Translations under genes and position numbers: made by a program
Notes under the pieces: generated by a model
The model's input: only the letters and a program-made list of their open reading frames with translations
What the model was told of the DNA's origin: nothing
Database searches by the model: none
Shown here: positions 1-8,712 of the stretch, piece by piece
How positions within the stretch are numbered: the stretch's first letter is position 1
Layout: every line of letters starts with the position of its first letter
Assembly: GCA_020200155.1 (NCBI GenBank)
Contig: JAIVJG010000169.1
Coordinates: forward strand, 15,270 to 48,692
Length of the DNA stretch: 33,423 bases
Source: Acidobacteriota bacterium
GTDB lineage: Bacteria; Acidobacteriota; Blastocatellia; Pyrinomonadales; Pyrinomonadaceae
Direction of reading: 5' to 3'

Positions 1-74
1 TGCTGTTATCAAATCTCGTCCGGCTGAGTTAAGATGACGAAGGGACGGACGGAGAATCGTCCCGCTGTGCCCAC

Positions 75-1691
75 ATGAACGGTCAACTTCGCGACCATCC
101 GCTTGCCGAACTCATCCACGAAATTTCCGGCGCACGTTTGTCGGGCGCGCTGCGCGTCTCGCGCGAACGCGTCAGGGGCGTCGTCTATTTCAGCGGCGGG
201 CGACTCGTCGCCGCGCTCACGAACCTCCGCTCGTCGCGCCTGTCGGAATACCTGCTGCGTCGCGGCGTTCTGACGCAAACTCAACTCGACGCCGCACACG
301 TCGGCGACAAGATGTCGGACGAGCAGGTGCGCGCGGCGCTCGTGGAGGCGGGAGTGTTAACGTCCGAGGAGTTGGGCAGGCAGCAGGCGCGTCGCACGGA
401 AGAGGTGTTGCGAATGCTGCTGCAATGGACGGACGGCGAATGGAGCTTCGACCCGCGCGTGCGCCTCGACGTGGAGTGGCACGTCCAGTTGAACATCAGC
501 CAGATTCTCATCGAAGCGGCGCGCGAACTTTCTTCAGAATTCGTTTCGCGCGCGACGGCGCGAGACGCGGAGATCATCTCCACGTCCGCCGGAGCGCAGG
601 ACTCCGGCGGCGATTTGCGGCTCCTGCCGGCTGAGGGTTTCATGCTCTCGCGCGTCTCCGCGCCGTCGAGCATGGGCGAGTTGCTGGCCGTCAGCGGTCT
701 GCCCGAATCCGAGGCGCGGCGCGCCGTCTACGTCCTTGCGCTCGGCGGACTGCTCGTCCGCGAAGGCTGGCCTCGCGCGTTTTCGACCGAAACGCTGGCG
801 CAGGCACAACGTGCGAGCGCCGCGACGGGGAAGGCGGACAAGCAAGGCGAGATCGAAGAGAGTGTCGTGCCGATTCCTCCGCCCGACGCTGAGGAACAGA
901 GTCCGCCGGTCGAAGAAGTGAAGCCGGAAGCGGACATGCGCTCGGAGGTTGAAGAGTTGTTCGCGCGCACGAGCGGGTCGAGCCACTACGAGATGCTCGG
1001 CGTCACACGCAACGCCAAGGCGGGCGAGATCAAGCGCACTTACTATTCGCTCGCCCGGCGCTTTCACCCTGACCGTTTTCGCAGCGAAGCCGACGAACCC
1101 TTGCGCCGCCGCATCGAGTCTGCCTTCGGCAAGATCGCGCAGGCTTACGAAGTGCTGAAGGATTCGGCCACGCGCGCCAGCTACGATCTCAAGCTCGAAA
1201 AGGAGAAAGCCCGCACGTCACCACAGCAGGAGAGCACAAATCAAACAGAGGCCGAGCGCGCAGGCGAGGCGGGCAAGGGCGCTTCCGCCGGGGGGCCGCA
1301 CTCCCCCTCGTCTTCCAAACCTTCTCAAGCCTATCGCGCCGAAGAGAGATTCCAGCAAGGACTGTCGGCATGGCGAAAGAACGAGATAGCGGCGGCAAAA
1401 AGATTTTTTGGCGAAGCGGCGCTGCTCGTGCCCAAAGAGCCGCGCTACCGCGCTTACTACGGGCGCGCTCTGGCGCGCGAGCGGCAGACGCGACGCCAGG
1501 CAGAGGCGGAGCTACAGGCTGCCATCGCCCTCGATCAACGAAACGTTTCTTACCGCGTCATGCTGGCGGAACTCTATCGCGACCTCGGCCTGCGCCGCCG
1601 CGCCGAAGGCGAACTGGAGCGCGCCCTCTCCATTGAACCCCACAACGCAGACGCGCGCCGCCTGCTCGACGAACTGCGGCATGCCGGTTAG
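75..1691 (+). CDS. DUF4388 - DnaJ - TPR fusion protein
   Basis: 538 residues. Residues 1-110 resemble DUF4388, a domain of acidobacterial and myxobacterial signalling proteins (start LRDHPLAELIHEI, then GVVYFSGGRLVAA). Residues 303-375 form a J domain with an intact HPD at 331-333, so it could stimulate an Hsp70 ATPase. A charged, Pro/Ser-rich linker runs to about 420, followed by TPR-like helices at about 425-535. There is no signal peptide or membrane segment, so it is probably cytoplasmic. The start at 75 is the only reasonable ATG before the DUF4388 core, but no good ribosome site precedes it. The HD-GYP gene follows 69 bases later on the same strand. The role is inferred: a cochaperone or scaffold linking a sensory domain to DnaK. 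The domain order is clear; the physiological partner is unknown. Confidence 0.9.
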   Translation: MNGQLRDHPLAELIHEISGARLSGALRVSRERVRGVVYFSGGRLVAALTNLRSSRLSEYLLRRGVLTQTQLDAAHVGDKMSDEQVRAALVEAGVLTSEELGRQQARRTEEVLRMLLQWTDGEWSFDPRVRLDVEWHVQLNISQILIEAARELSSEFVSRATARDAEIISTSAGAQDSGGDLRLLPAEGFMLSRVSAPSSMGELLAVSGLPESEARRAVYVLALGGLLVREGWPRAFSTETLAQAQRASAATGKADKQGEIEESVVPIPPPDAEEQSPPVEEVKPEADMRSEVEELFARTSGSSHYEMLGVTRNAKAGEIKRTYYSLARRFHPDRFRSEADEPLRRRIESAFGKIAQAYEVLKDSATRASYDLKLEKEKARTSPQQESTNQTEAERAGEAGKGASAGGPHSPSSSKPSQAYRAEERFQQGLSAWRKNEIAAAKRFFGEAALLVPKEPRYRAYYGRALARERQTRRQAEAELQAAIALDQRNVSYRVMLAELYRDLGLRRRAEGELERALSIEPHNADARRLLDELRHAG

Positions 1692-1693
1692 GT

Positions 1694-1735
1694 TCAAAGT
1701 TGAAAGCTCTGGCTGTTCTGCATTTGAAACTTTGA
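1694..1735. repeat. Short imperfect inverted repeat between genes 1 and 2
   Basis: TCAAAGTT at 1694-1701 pairs with AACTTTGA at 1728-1735, with weaker pairing inside. There is no T-run after it, so it is more likely a small intergenic repeat or transcript-stabilising hairpin than a terminator. Confidence 0.4.
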
Positions 1736-1760
1736 CCCCTGACCCTTAAACTCCGAACCC

Positions 1761-2447
1761 ATGAGCACTGAGTTTGCGGAAAACGAGCGCGTCTCGAATG
1801 AGGCGTTCACGCGCCTCGCCGTCGCGGTGGACGGGTTTGAAGGCTACGGCCACCCGCACGCGGCGCGCGTGGCGAAACTCGTCGAAGCCCTCGCCAAAAT
1901 CTTTCGCCTCGCCCGCGCGGATCGCTCGTCGCTCGTCTTCGCCGCGCTGCTCCACGACATCGGCGAGATGGCGATGAAGCGCGACTACATCGGGCGCGGC
2001 GGGCCGCTCAACGAACAGGAGCGACTCGATCTGGCGAGACATCCCGTCATCGGCGAGCAGGAGGCGGCGCGAGCCGGCGCGGATCGCGGCGTCCAACTCC
2101 TCGTCCGCTGGCATCACGAATGGTGGAACGGCGCGGGCTATCCGGACGCTCTGCGCGGCGAACAGATTCCGCTCGCCGCGCGCATCCTGCGCGTCGCCGA
2201 CGCCTACGCCGCGCTCACGGACGCGCGCCCCTTCCGCCCCGCCGGAACCGAAGCCGAGGCGCGCAAGCACCTCACGCTCTGGGCTGGCCTTGAATTTGAC
2301 CCGCGCGTCGTGCGCGCATTCCTCTCTCTGAACGGACTCCCTGAACTTCGCTCCCACACGCGCCTCGCCGTCGCGACGGGCGAGAGAGTGTCCGCCGCGA
2401 GCGAGCCGGAGACTGCGAGAGCCGAAACTGTCGTCGAAGAAGCCTGA
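1761..2447 (+). CDS. HD-GYP domain phosphohydrolase
   Basis: 228 residues, nearly all one HD-GYP domain. Visible metal ligands and motifs are His31, the HD pair 65-66 in LLHDIGE, His94, the HHEWWNGAGYP block at 118-128, and Asp147 in RVADAYAALTDARPFR. HD-GYP proteins usually hydrolyse cyclic di-GMP. The conserved Lys after HDxG is Glu here, which occurs in some members, so activity is likely but unproven. No receiver or other sensor domain is attached, so input must come from a partner or from expression. It lies between the DnaJ-fusion and methyltransferase-like genes on the same strand, with gaps of about 70 and 90 bases, suggesting co-transcription. The start gives a short leader before the first helix. 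Confidence 0.85.
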   Translation: MSTEFAENERVSNEAFTRLAVAVDGFEGYGHPHAARVAKLVEALAKIFRLARADRSSLVFAALLHDIGEMAMKRDYIGRGGPLNEQERLDLARHPVIGEQEAARAGADRGVQLLVRWHHEWWNGAGYPDALRGEQIPLAARILRVADAYAALTDARPFRPAGTEAEARKHLTLWAGLEFDPRVVRAFLSLNGLPELRSHTRLAVATGERVSAASEPETARAETVVEEA

Positions 2448-2535
2448 CAAACTGTCGAACCGGAAAGTTTGATTCGCAAGTATCAACTCTGATTTCAACT
2501 CCGAGGGCGGGTCTTTACCTGCACGTTTAAAACTG

Positions 2536-3471
2536 ATGACACTTCCCCACTTCTCCGAAATCGTCCCCGAAAGCTGGCTCGCCTTCGAGTTGAGCATTCT
2601 GCGCCGCATGAAGTTCAGTTCCGTCGCCGACCCGTTCGCGGGCGAGGCCGATCTGGACGTCTATCTCAAGCGCTGGGGCGTGCGCGTGGCGTCGAACGAC
2701 GTGCGGCAGTGGGCATCCGTGCGCGCCGCCGCCCGCGTGGAGAATAACGCCGGGCGTTTGAGCGAGGGGGAAGTCGAACTCGTCCTCGAAGACGCATACG
2801 TCCCGCGCCATCGCCTCCACAATGCCTCGCTGCGCCGCTGGTTCAACGAGACGGACGCGTGGTGGTTCGACAACGTGCGCGCGAGCGCCGAGAAACTCGA
2901 CACGCCTTCGAGACGCGCGCTCGCGCTCGACATCGGCATGATGGTCGGCGACTACGCACTCTCCTTCGGCGACGACACGCGCGAACTGCGCCAGCCGCTC
3001 TCGCGCGTCTTCCGGCGACTGCTCGACGGCGCGAGCGCGCCCGTCAACAACGGGCAGAACAACACGAGTTCCAACACAGACCCGCGCGATTTCATCAATC
3101 ACGAACTGGCCGCCGAACTTCTCTTCCTGCGACTCCCGCGCCCTTCGCGCAGAGGCCCGCGTGATTCAGACTGGGCATGGCGCGAAGAGTGGGTGCGCGG
3201 CGGCGATGAATTCTGGGACGAGTATGAAGAGGCGCGGGAGGGTCGTCTGGGCACGCGCGCCGAAACCCGTCAGCAATACCTGCGACACGTCGAAGACCTG
3301 CTCGACGCGGCCTCGCACATCCCCGCGTGGGCCATCGCACACGTCGAAAACGGTTTCGTCTCGACCGAGGAACTCGTCGAAGCCGTCCGCCGCATGCGCC
3401 GCGTCGGCACGATCTACACCAAAGACTTCACCGAACTGTTGGGCGTGCGCGCCGCGATCATCACGGCTTAA
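2536..3471 (+). CDS. D12-class DNA adenine methyltransferase-like protein, catalytic motif degenerate
   Basis: 311 residues. Residues about 33-56 resemble motif I of D12 (Dam-like) N6-adenine methyltransferases: DPFAGEADLDVYLKRWG then VASNDVRQWA. A helical stretch with RRWFNETDAWWFDNVR at about 110 matches the region where these enzymes read YFT.ENA..ID.IR. The C-terminal HIPAWAIAHVENGF and YTKDFTELLGVRAAII match the late strands. Where the catalytic DPPY should stand (after AAELLFL) the sequence reads RLPRPS, so methyl transfer looks lost. The motif I glycines are also partly replaced. It is probably a DNA- or SAM-binding relative with a changed role; an unrelated Rossmann protein is possible. 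It ends in a 13-base tandem duplication over its stop codon and converges on the phosphatase gene. Confidence 0.6.
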   Translation: MTLPHFSEIVPESWLAFELSILRRMKFSSVADPFAGEADLDVYLKRWGVRVASNDVRQWASVRAAARVENNAGRLSEGEVELVLEDAYVPRHRLHNASLRRWFNETDAWWFDNVRASAEKLDTPSRRALALDIGMMVGDYALSFGDDTRELRQPLSRVFRRLLDGASAPVNNGQNNTSSNTDPRDFINHELAAELLFLRLPRPSRRGPRDSDWAWREEWVRGGDEFWDEYEEAREGRLGTRAETRQQYLRHVEDLLDAASHIPAWAIAHVENGFVSTEELVEAVRRMRRVGTIYTKDFTELLGVRAAIITA

Positions 3472-3488
3472 AAATACGGCTTAAAAAT
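3463..3488 (+). repeat. 13-base tandem duplication over the stop codon
   Basis: ACGGCTTAAAAAT occurs twice head to tail (3463-3475 and 3476-3488). The first copy carries the TAA stop of the methyltransferase-like gene. It looks like a simple slippage duplication. Confidence 0.7.
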
Positions 3489-3535
3489 ATTGACGAGCGA
3501 TGAATGATGAGAGTCCGTGCTCTGTCTCTCAGCAC

Positions 3536-5899
3536 TCATCGTCCATCTTCTACCAATGCTTTCACGATCACCAGCGTCTGATCGTCGGCTCGCTCCGCCG
3601 CGCCTGACCAGTTGTTCACTTCGTCAAAAATCGCGCGGCGTAGTTCCTGCGACGACTGGCCGCGACGTGCCGCAGCGAACTGCGCGAGACGCTTTTCGCC
3701 GTACTCCTCGCCGGTCGTGTTCTGTGCTTCTGTGAGTCCATCGGAGAAGACGACGAGCAAATCGCCGTCGGCGAACGGCACTTGCGCTTCTTCGTACTCC
3801 GCCCAGTCGAACGCGCCGACCATCATGCCGCCCGTCGAGAGTCGCTCGATTGAGCCGCCGGCGCGCACGAGGATCGCCGCGTTGTGGCCTGCGTTGGTGT
3901 AGCGTAAGAGCCGCGTGCGTTCATCGTAGAGCGCGAGGAAGAGGGTGGCGAAGCGGTTGTCGTCCGTGCTGTGGCACAACTGCCCGTTGATGCTCGCGGC
4001 CATGTTCGAGACAGCGCATTGCGTGTCCGCCCCCGTGACGCCGCACGGCATCTCGGCCTCGCCGCCGCCCGGCGTTGACGACGCGAAGGCGACCTGAACG
4101 CCGCCCGCCTGTGCGGAGGCGGCCTTCGACTGCGCGGCGAGTTTCATACGCTCCGCGATGATCGTCACCTGTGCGCGCAGCGTCGCCTGAAGGTTCGACA
4201 TGACGAGCGCCGCAGAGATGCCCTTGCCCGACACGTCGCCGAGCGCGAAGGCGACGAGGCCCGGCGCGACCTCGACGTAATCGTAGTAGTCGCCGGCCAC
4301 GCCGCGCGCCGCACGGCACTCGCCAGACATCTCGACGCTCGCCAGTCGCGGCACGCTACGCGGGAACAGTTGCCCCTGCACTTCAGCCGCGATCTCGACC
4401 TCGCGCTCCAGCCACTCGCGCTCGACCCGCTCTTCCAGCAGCGTTTCGATGTTTGAAGACATTTCGTTGAAGGCCGAGGCCAGTTCGCCCAACTGGTCGC
4501 GCGAGCGCGTGCGTATGCGGTGCGAGAAATCGCCGCGCTTGACCGATTCCGTCGCGCGATAAAGCTTGTGCACGGTGCCCGTCACCGCGCGCGTCATCCA
4601 CGCCGCAGAGAGCAGCGCCAGCACTTCGAGTGCGAGGAAAAAACCGCCGAGAAAAATCAGCGCCTGTCGCCAGCCCTGTCCGAGTTTCGTGTCACCCCAA
4701 AATTGCCTGCCGCTTTGCGCCCACGACCAGTCAACCATGAACGCCCACCCGGAAGTCTGCGTCCCGCCGCGCCAGTCCGTCGAAGGTAAAAAGACCGGGT
4801 ACGAGAAGGCTGCGAGCGAGCTTTTAGGAATCGGGTCGCCAAACTGGTCGCGACGGAAATCCATCCTCGTCTGCCGCCCGCCTCTATCACGCACCAACAC
4901 GACCCGGCCCTCGTCTCCGCCGCCCGCCCCTGCATCGGACTCGTCCACGCTGACGTTAACGTCGCCCTCTCCGTTCAGCAACTCATTCCCGCGCGCCGCG
5001 ATGAAGAACGGGCGGACGTTGATGCCCGTGTTCTCGCGATACTGTTTGATGAGAGCGCGGCTGACCGGAACCGTGACCAGCAACGCGATGGCTCGCCCGC
5101 TCGCGCGGCCACGCGCCAGCGCACGCACGGACGGCGAGCCGAAGGCGCTCCGAGAAGTTTCCGGCGGGGGCATGAAAGCAAGACCGCTCCAATCTTCCTG
5201 TCCGCGCAGCCAGACGGGCAGAGGCTCGCCCGCCGCGCCCGCGTCTTCGCCGACCCCGCGCGTGTTCTCGTCAGCCTGCGGCGGCCCGCCGACGAATTGA
5301 GCCGGCTCGTTATCAACCGGCGTGGCCGCGCCCGCGCCGCGCCACACGGCCACACGCGCGCCCGGCAGCGACGTTTGAAGCAGTGCCGTCCGTTCGTCAA
5401 GCCACGCCTGTATGTTCCGGTCGCCTGTGCCCGGCGGCAATTCCGACAGCGCGTCGGCGAGTGTGCGTGCGCTCTCGCGCGTCTGCCGCTCAGTCGTGTT
5501 GAGTTGCACGGTGACGACGCGCACCAGCGCCTGCTGCGACGCACCCATCGCCGCGAAGAATCCGAGCACTAAGAGCAGCACAATCGGCGTCAGGCCGACG
5601 AACAGGTAGGTAATCATCAGACGCCTGCGAACGCGCCAGAGCAGCACGTTCTTCAAGCGCACCAAACTCTTCAAACCGTAGTAGGCGATTGTCGCCGCGA
5701 CGGCGCAGAAGGTGAGCGGGCCGAGCAGGCGGAGGGGCGTGCCGCGATAGACGGCGGTCTTGTTGACGAACAGCCACAGGACGCAGAGCGCCACGGAGGC
5801 GAGCGCCACGCGCGGCATCACACGCCGCAGCCAGCCGCGCGCGACCGCGAACATTCGCCTCACGCGCCCGTTCGCCCCGCCCTGCCTATTGATGTCCAT
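3536..5899 (-). CDS. Membrane-bound HAMP / PP2C-type (SpoIIE/RsbU) serine phosphatase
   Basis: 787 residues. Hydrophobic segments lie at about 32-47, 60-76 and 95-117. A periplasmic-type region runs from about 120 to 410, a last membrane helix is at about 412-434, and a HAMP linker at 437-490 contains LYRATESVKRGDFSHRI. The C-terminal 500-785 is a SpoIIE/RsbU phosphatase with metal-binding GDYYD at 536-540 and GDVSGKG at 554-560, plus DGLTEA and ADDQTLV near the end. Such proteins dephosphorylate anti-anti-sigma factors to control an alternative sigma factor, or other phosphoserine targets. No anti-sigma or STAS partner is encoded nearby, so the target is unknown. An insert of about 60 residues (about 580-640, Ala/Gly-rich) interrupts the phosphatase core after the MSNLQATLRA helix. 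The start MDINRQGG precedes a basic stretch before the first helix. Confidence 0.9.
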   Translation of the reverse strand: MDINRQGGANGRVRRMFAVARGWLRRVMPRVALASVALCVLWLFVNKTAVYRGTPLRLLGPLTFCAVAATIAYYGLKSLVRLKNVLLWRVRRRLMITYLFVGLTPIVLLLVLGFFAAMGASQQALVRVVTVQLNTTERQTRESARTLADALSELPPGTGDRNIQAWLDERTALLQTSLPGARVAVWRGAGAATPVDNEPAQFVGGPPQADENTRGVGEDAGAAGEPLPVWLRGQEDWSGLAFMPPPETSRSAFGSPSVRALARGRASGRAIALLVTVPVSRALIKQYRENTGINVRPFFIAARGNELLNGEGDVNVSVDESDAGAGGGDEGRVVLVRDRGGRQTRMDFRRDQFGDPIPKSSLAAFSYPVFLPSTDWRGGTQTSGWAFMVDWSWAQSGRQFWGDTKLGQGWRQALIFLGGFFLALEVLALLSAAWMTRAVTGTVHKLYRATESVKRGDFSHRIRTRSRDQLGELASAFNEMSSNIETLLEERVEREWLEREVEIAAEVQGQLFPRSVPRLASVEMSGECRAARGVAGDYYDYVEVAPGLVAFALGDVSGKGISAALVMSNLQATLRAQVTIIAERMKLAAQSKAASAQAGGVQVAFASSTPGGGEAEMPCGVTGADTQCAVSNMAASINGQLCHSTDDNRFATLFLALYDERTRLLRYTNAGHNAAILVRAGGSIERLSTGGMMVGAFDWAEYEEAQVPFADGDLLVVFSDGLTEAQNTTGEEYGEKRLAQFAAARRGQSSQELRRAIFDEVNNWSGAAERADDQTLVIVKALVEDGR

Positions 5900-6013
5900 T
5901 CCCCTTCTCCTGCTTCATTCCCTGACCCGATCCTGCAAACGTGAAGACCGCGCAAGAATTCTATACGCTACACGCCCACAGCGGGCAGGCCGCACGTCAG
6001 AGATACCATCACT

Positions 6014-6052
6014 AAAAAAACTACGAGCCGCCTCGATTGCTTTCGGCGGCTC
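6014..6052 (-). terminator. Rho-independent terminator of the ferritin-like gene
   Basis: On the minus strand GAGCCGCC pairs with GGCGGCTC (arms 6045-6052 and 6025-6032, 12-base loop), and after GTAG comes a run of seven T (A run at 6014-6020 on the plus strand). It lies 37 bases past the stop of the 6089-6835 gene. Confidence 0.85.
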
Positions 6053-6088
6053 TTGAACCAATGCAGCAATGGCTCTCGCGACGACGAG

Positions 6089-6835
6089 TCAGGCCTGAGC
6101 CGTGATTCGAGCGCAACCTTTTTGACCGAAAGCTTTTCTATATTCCGACCAACAGGCCGACCGGAATTCCCGGAGGCCGTACCCGCCCCTCTTCAGCACT
6201 GACCTGTGTTCACGGTATACGACTAAGACCGTCCCGAAAAAAAGGATTCGATGCTGAAGATTCGCCGCGCGTCTCAACAGCTTCGGTTTGGCGTTGCGGA
6301 TACAGTTGAGCACTTCCGATTCATACTCGACGTGTGCCGTCTCGTCGGCCAGTATCTTGTCGCAGATCTTTCCCAGCACAACAGAGGCGGTGCACTCTTT
6401 CAACGCCGCGTAATAAACGAGGGCGATGATCTCGGCTGTGATGAGCACGGTGACGGACAACTCATAGCCGACGTTCTTTCTCAGCCGCCGAAAAACTGTG
6501 TCCGTCCAGTTCCGCGTGGAAAGGGACATGCCGTGCGTCCCCATGAACCTTTTGAGCAGGAGTGCGTGGTTCTGCTCTTCGCGGATAAAAAGTTGTGTGA
6601 TCTCGACCAGATGCTCGTCGTCGTATCTCGCGGCGTACTCCTGCGCGAATTTAAACAGGCTTCTGCCTTCGGAATACTCTCCGAGCTGGAAGGCCGCGAT
6701 GGACTTGCCTATACAGCGCCTCTCGTCTTGTGTGAGAGTCTCTTTCAGCCCCCAAGGAATATCACCTACATTGAGACGATTCTTCGAGAAGTACTGATGC
6801 CACGCCTTAAGCCCCTCTAGCTTCCTCAGTGCCAT
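6089..6835 (-). CDS. Ferritin-like di-iron four-helix protein
   Basis: 248 residues. The long reading frame extends further upstream, but the ATG at 6835 (MALRKLEGLK) is chosen because the extra residues overlap the deacetylase gene and are Arg-rich nonsense. The di-iron ligand pattern is complete: Glu53, E87xxH90 (REEQNH), Glu135 and E165xxH168 (ADETAHVE). This is the signature of ferritin-like oxidases and oxygenases rather than storage ferritin, which is shorter. The helix around 128-145 is hydrophobic. Function is unknown: an oxidase, a peroxide-scavenging role or a lipid-modifying enzyme all fit. The gene lies 59 bases after the deacetylase gene on the same strand. Sampled 60-base blocks are about 55% GC against about 63% next door, a hint of transfer. 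No strong ribosome site is visible. Confidence 0.7.
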   Translation of the reverse strand: MALRKLEGLKAWHQYFSKNRLNVGDIPWGLKETLTQDERRCIGKSIAAFQLGEYSEGRSLFKFAQEYAARYDDEHLVEITQLFIREEQNHALLLKRFMGTHGMSLSTRNWTDTVFRRLRKNVGYELSVTVLITAEIIALVYYAALKECTASVVLGKICDKILADETAHVEYESEVLNCIRNAKPKLLRRAANLQHRILFFGTVLVVYREHRSVLKRGGYGLREFRSACWSEYRKAFGQKGCARITAQA

Positions 6836-6894
6836 AGGCACTCTAACGTCCGGCCTACATTTTAAGTTCCCGCTTGGTACGCCAGCTTCCGATT

Positions 6895-7839
6895 TCAATC
6901 TTCGGCGAGCGTGCGGACGTGTGCGCGCACGGTTTCGCCGAGCGTGTCGAGATTGTAGCCGCCTTCGAGGCACGACAGAACGCGGCCTGAGCAAGCGTCG
7001 CGCGCCCACTCTTTGACGGCGCGCGTCATGCGGATGAAGTCTTCGTCCTCAAGCATCAACTGTCCGAGCGGGTCGCCCGCGTGCGCGTCGAAGCCTGCGG
7101 AGATGATGACGAGGTCGGGCCTGAACTTCGCGCCGATTTCTTCGAGCGCGGTCTCGAAGGTGCGGCAGTGTTCGGCGGCGGGCGTGCGTGCGCGAAGGGG
7201 TACGTTGAGAGTGTAGCCGCGACCGCGTCCCAAGCCCGTCTCGCCGCGCGTGCCGGAGCCTGGATACCACGGGTACTGGTGCGCCGAGAAAAAGAAAACC
7301 GAAGGGTCGTCGTAGAAGATGCCCTGCGTGCCGTTGCCGTGATGCACGTCCCAGTCAACAATCGCGACGCGCTCGATCTCGCTGTGGCGCGACTGCGCGT
7401 AACGCGCGGCGACGGCCACGTTGTTGAAGAGACAGAAGCCCATCGCGCGGTCGGCGGTCGCGTGATGGCCGGGCGGGCGCAATGGGAGGAAGACGTTGTC
7501 AGCCTCGCCGCTCATCACTGCGTCCACGGCGCGGCACGCGCCTCCCGCCGCGCGCAGAGCCGCGTCGAGCGAGTGGAGGGAAACCGTCGTGTCCGCGTCG
7601 AGGTAGCCGCGCCCCTCGCTCACCGCACGCTCAACCTGCTTGAAGTGCTGCGCGGTGTGGCACGCCTGCACGACTCCGCGCGGCGCAGGCGGCGCTTCCA
7701 CTTCCGACAGTCTCGGCCAAAGCTCCGCGTCCGCGCGCAACGCCTTCATCACGACCTCGTAACGCTCCGGGCACTCAGGATGTCCCGCCCCTGTATCGTG
7801 CTCGCCGGAGACAGGGTGATGAATGATCGCAGTCCTCAT
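6895..7839 (-). CDS. Histone deacetylase / acetoin utilisation family hydrolase
   Basis: 314 residues from the ATG at 7839 (MRTAIIHHP), preferred over an ATG 12 codons upstream because the family starts at this strand. The arginase/deacetylase zinc site is intact: PPGHHA at 122-127 with the catalytic His pair, DWDVHHGNG at 162-170 with Asp164 and His166, Asp251 in SAGFDAH, and the closing EGGYN motif near 300. Bacterial members remove acetyl groups from protein lysines, polyamines or small acetyl compounds; which one applies here cannot be read from sequence. Length is normal for the family. It probably leads a two-gene unit with the ferritin-like protein downstream and is transcribed divergently from the glycine-zipper gene. 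Confidence 0.92.
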   Translation of the reverse strand: MRTAIIHHPVSGEHDTGAGHPECPERYEVVMKALRADAELWPRLSEVEAPPAPRGVVQACHTAQHFKQVERAVSEGRGYLDADTTVSLHSLDAALRAAGGACRAVDAVMSGEADNVFLPLRPPGHHATADRAMGFCLFNNVAVAARYAQSRHSEIERVAIVDWDVHHGNGTQGIFYDDPSVFFFSAHQYPWYPGSGTRGETGLGRGRGYTLNVPLRARTPAAEHCRTFETALEEIGAKFRPDLVIISAGFDAHAGDPLGQLMLEDEDFIRMTRAVKEWARDACSGRVLSCLEGGYNLDTLGETVRAHVRTLAED

Positions 7840-8152
7840 GCGCTGGATTATGCGAGAGCACATCGGCGGGGTCAAACAGAAGCCAACGGCCTGCGACAGC
7901 GCCTTGTAATGACGGCTTCGCTCATCAATAGTCGAGCATCAAATCCGTACGCCGCGCGACGGCGCGCTGTAAGGAAATTTGAGCGATTCGGCAATGGTAG
8001 CGTCAAATGACTATAAAAACCGCCAACTTTCCGCCTGACTCCGTAACACGGCGGCGCGGAATGGTATTTGCAGAACTTCCTTGCATGACGATAGCTCTCC
8101 CGCTCGACACTCTCGCAAGAGACAATCGCACTGAACCTTAAGGAGACTGGAT
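7840..8152. other. Divergent intergenic region
   Basis: 313 bases between the deacetylase start and the glycine-zipper gene. It should hold two opposed promoters, but I see no convincing -35/-10 pair. AAGGAG at 8140-8145 is a clear ribosome site for the gene starting at 8153. Confidence 0.5.
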
Positions 8153-8554
8153 ATGCGTAAAATTTTCGCTACAATAATTTGCGTCGTGATGCTCGCCGTC
8201 ACTCTCGCCCCCGACGTTTTCGGGCAGGATCGCAGGCATCGTTCACGCTTCGGACGTAAGGCGCGCACGGCGGCCATCATCGGCGGCGGCGCAGTTGCCG
8301 GCGGCTTGATCGGCGGCAGGAAGGGCGCGGCCATCGGCGCGGGCGGCGCGGGACTCTACGCCTTCAACCGTCGCGCGGCGAAGCGTCACTTCAGAGGCCG
8401 CACACGCACGGCGGGCACTGTTCTGAGCGGCACGGCGCTCGGCGCGGGCGTCGGCGGCGCGGTCGGCCACAAGAAAGGCGCATTGCTCGGCGCGGCAGCC
8501 GGCGCTGGCGGCAGTTATATGTATCGCCGTTCGCAACGCAGGCGTCGCTTCTAG
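8153..8554 (+). CDS. Exported glycine-zipper protein
   Basis: 133 residues. The first 25 form a signal peptide (MRKIFATIICVVMLAVTLAPDVFG, then QD). The rest alternates basic patches with glycine-zipper helices: AAIIGGGAVAGGLIGGRKGAAIGAGGAG at about 41-68, and TVLSGTALGAGVGGAVGHKKGALLGAAAGAGG at about 87-118. Glycine zippers pack in membranes; small exported proteins of this kind are usually envelope-associated with no known enzyme activity. AAGGAG seven bases before the ATG supports the start. It is followed by a perfect hairpin. Its neighbour downstream is a BON-domain envelope protein, so both may serve the outer envelope. The product is strongly basic outside the zippers (ends RRSQRRRRF). 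Confidence 0.8.
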   Translation: MRKIFATIICVVMLAVTLAPDVFGQDRRHRSRFGRKARTAAIIGGGAVAGGLIGGRKGAAIGAGGAGLYAFNRRAAKRHFRGRTRTAGTVLSGTALGAGVGGAVGHKKGALLGAAAGAGGSYMYRRSQRRRRF

Positions 8555-8570
8555 GAAGTAGAAATCAGAC

Positions 8571-8604
8571 AAGGGGACGCAAGCCACTTGGCTTGCGTCC
8601 CCTT
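8571..8604. terminator. Perfect 16-bp hairpin after the glycine-zipper gene
   Basis: AAGGGGACGCAAGCCA at 8571-8586 and its exact complement at 8589-8604 are separated by only two bases. There is no good T-run afterwards, so it may be a weak terminator or a transcript-stabilising palindrome. Confidence 0.6.
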
Positions 8605-8712
8605 ACCTTCATCACACTTTTGGCGATAGGCAATTTTCAGATCGAACTTACCTCGCACTATCGTTTCCGCATTCACCTAAATTAAATTTCGACGCTGAGG
8701 AGCAAAGCCATT

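Noticed and set aside
6836-7009. N-terminal extension of the ferritin-like gene
   Set aside because: The upstream frame overlaps the deacetylase gene and encodes only Arg-rich sequence; the ATG at 6835 begins the conserved-looking protein.
7081-8010. 309-residue plus-strand open frame
   Set aside because: Antisense to the deacetylase gene, which has all its catalytic motifs.
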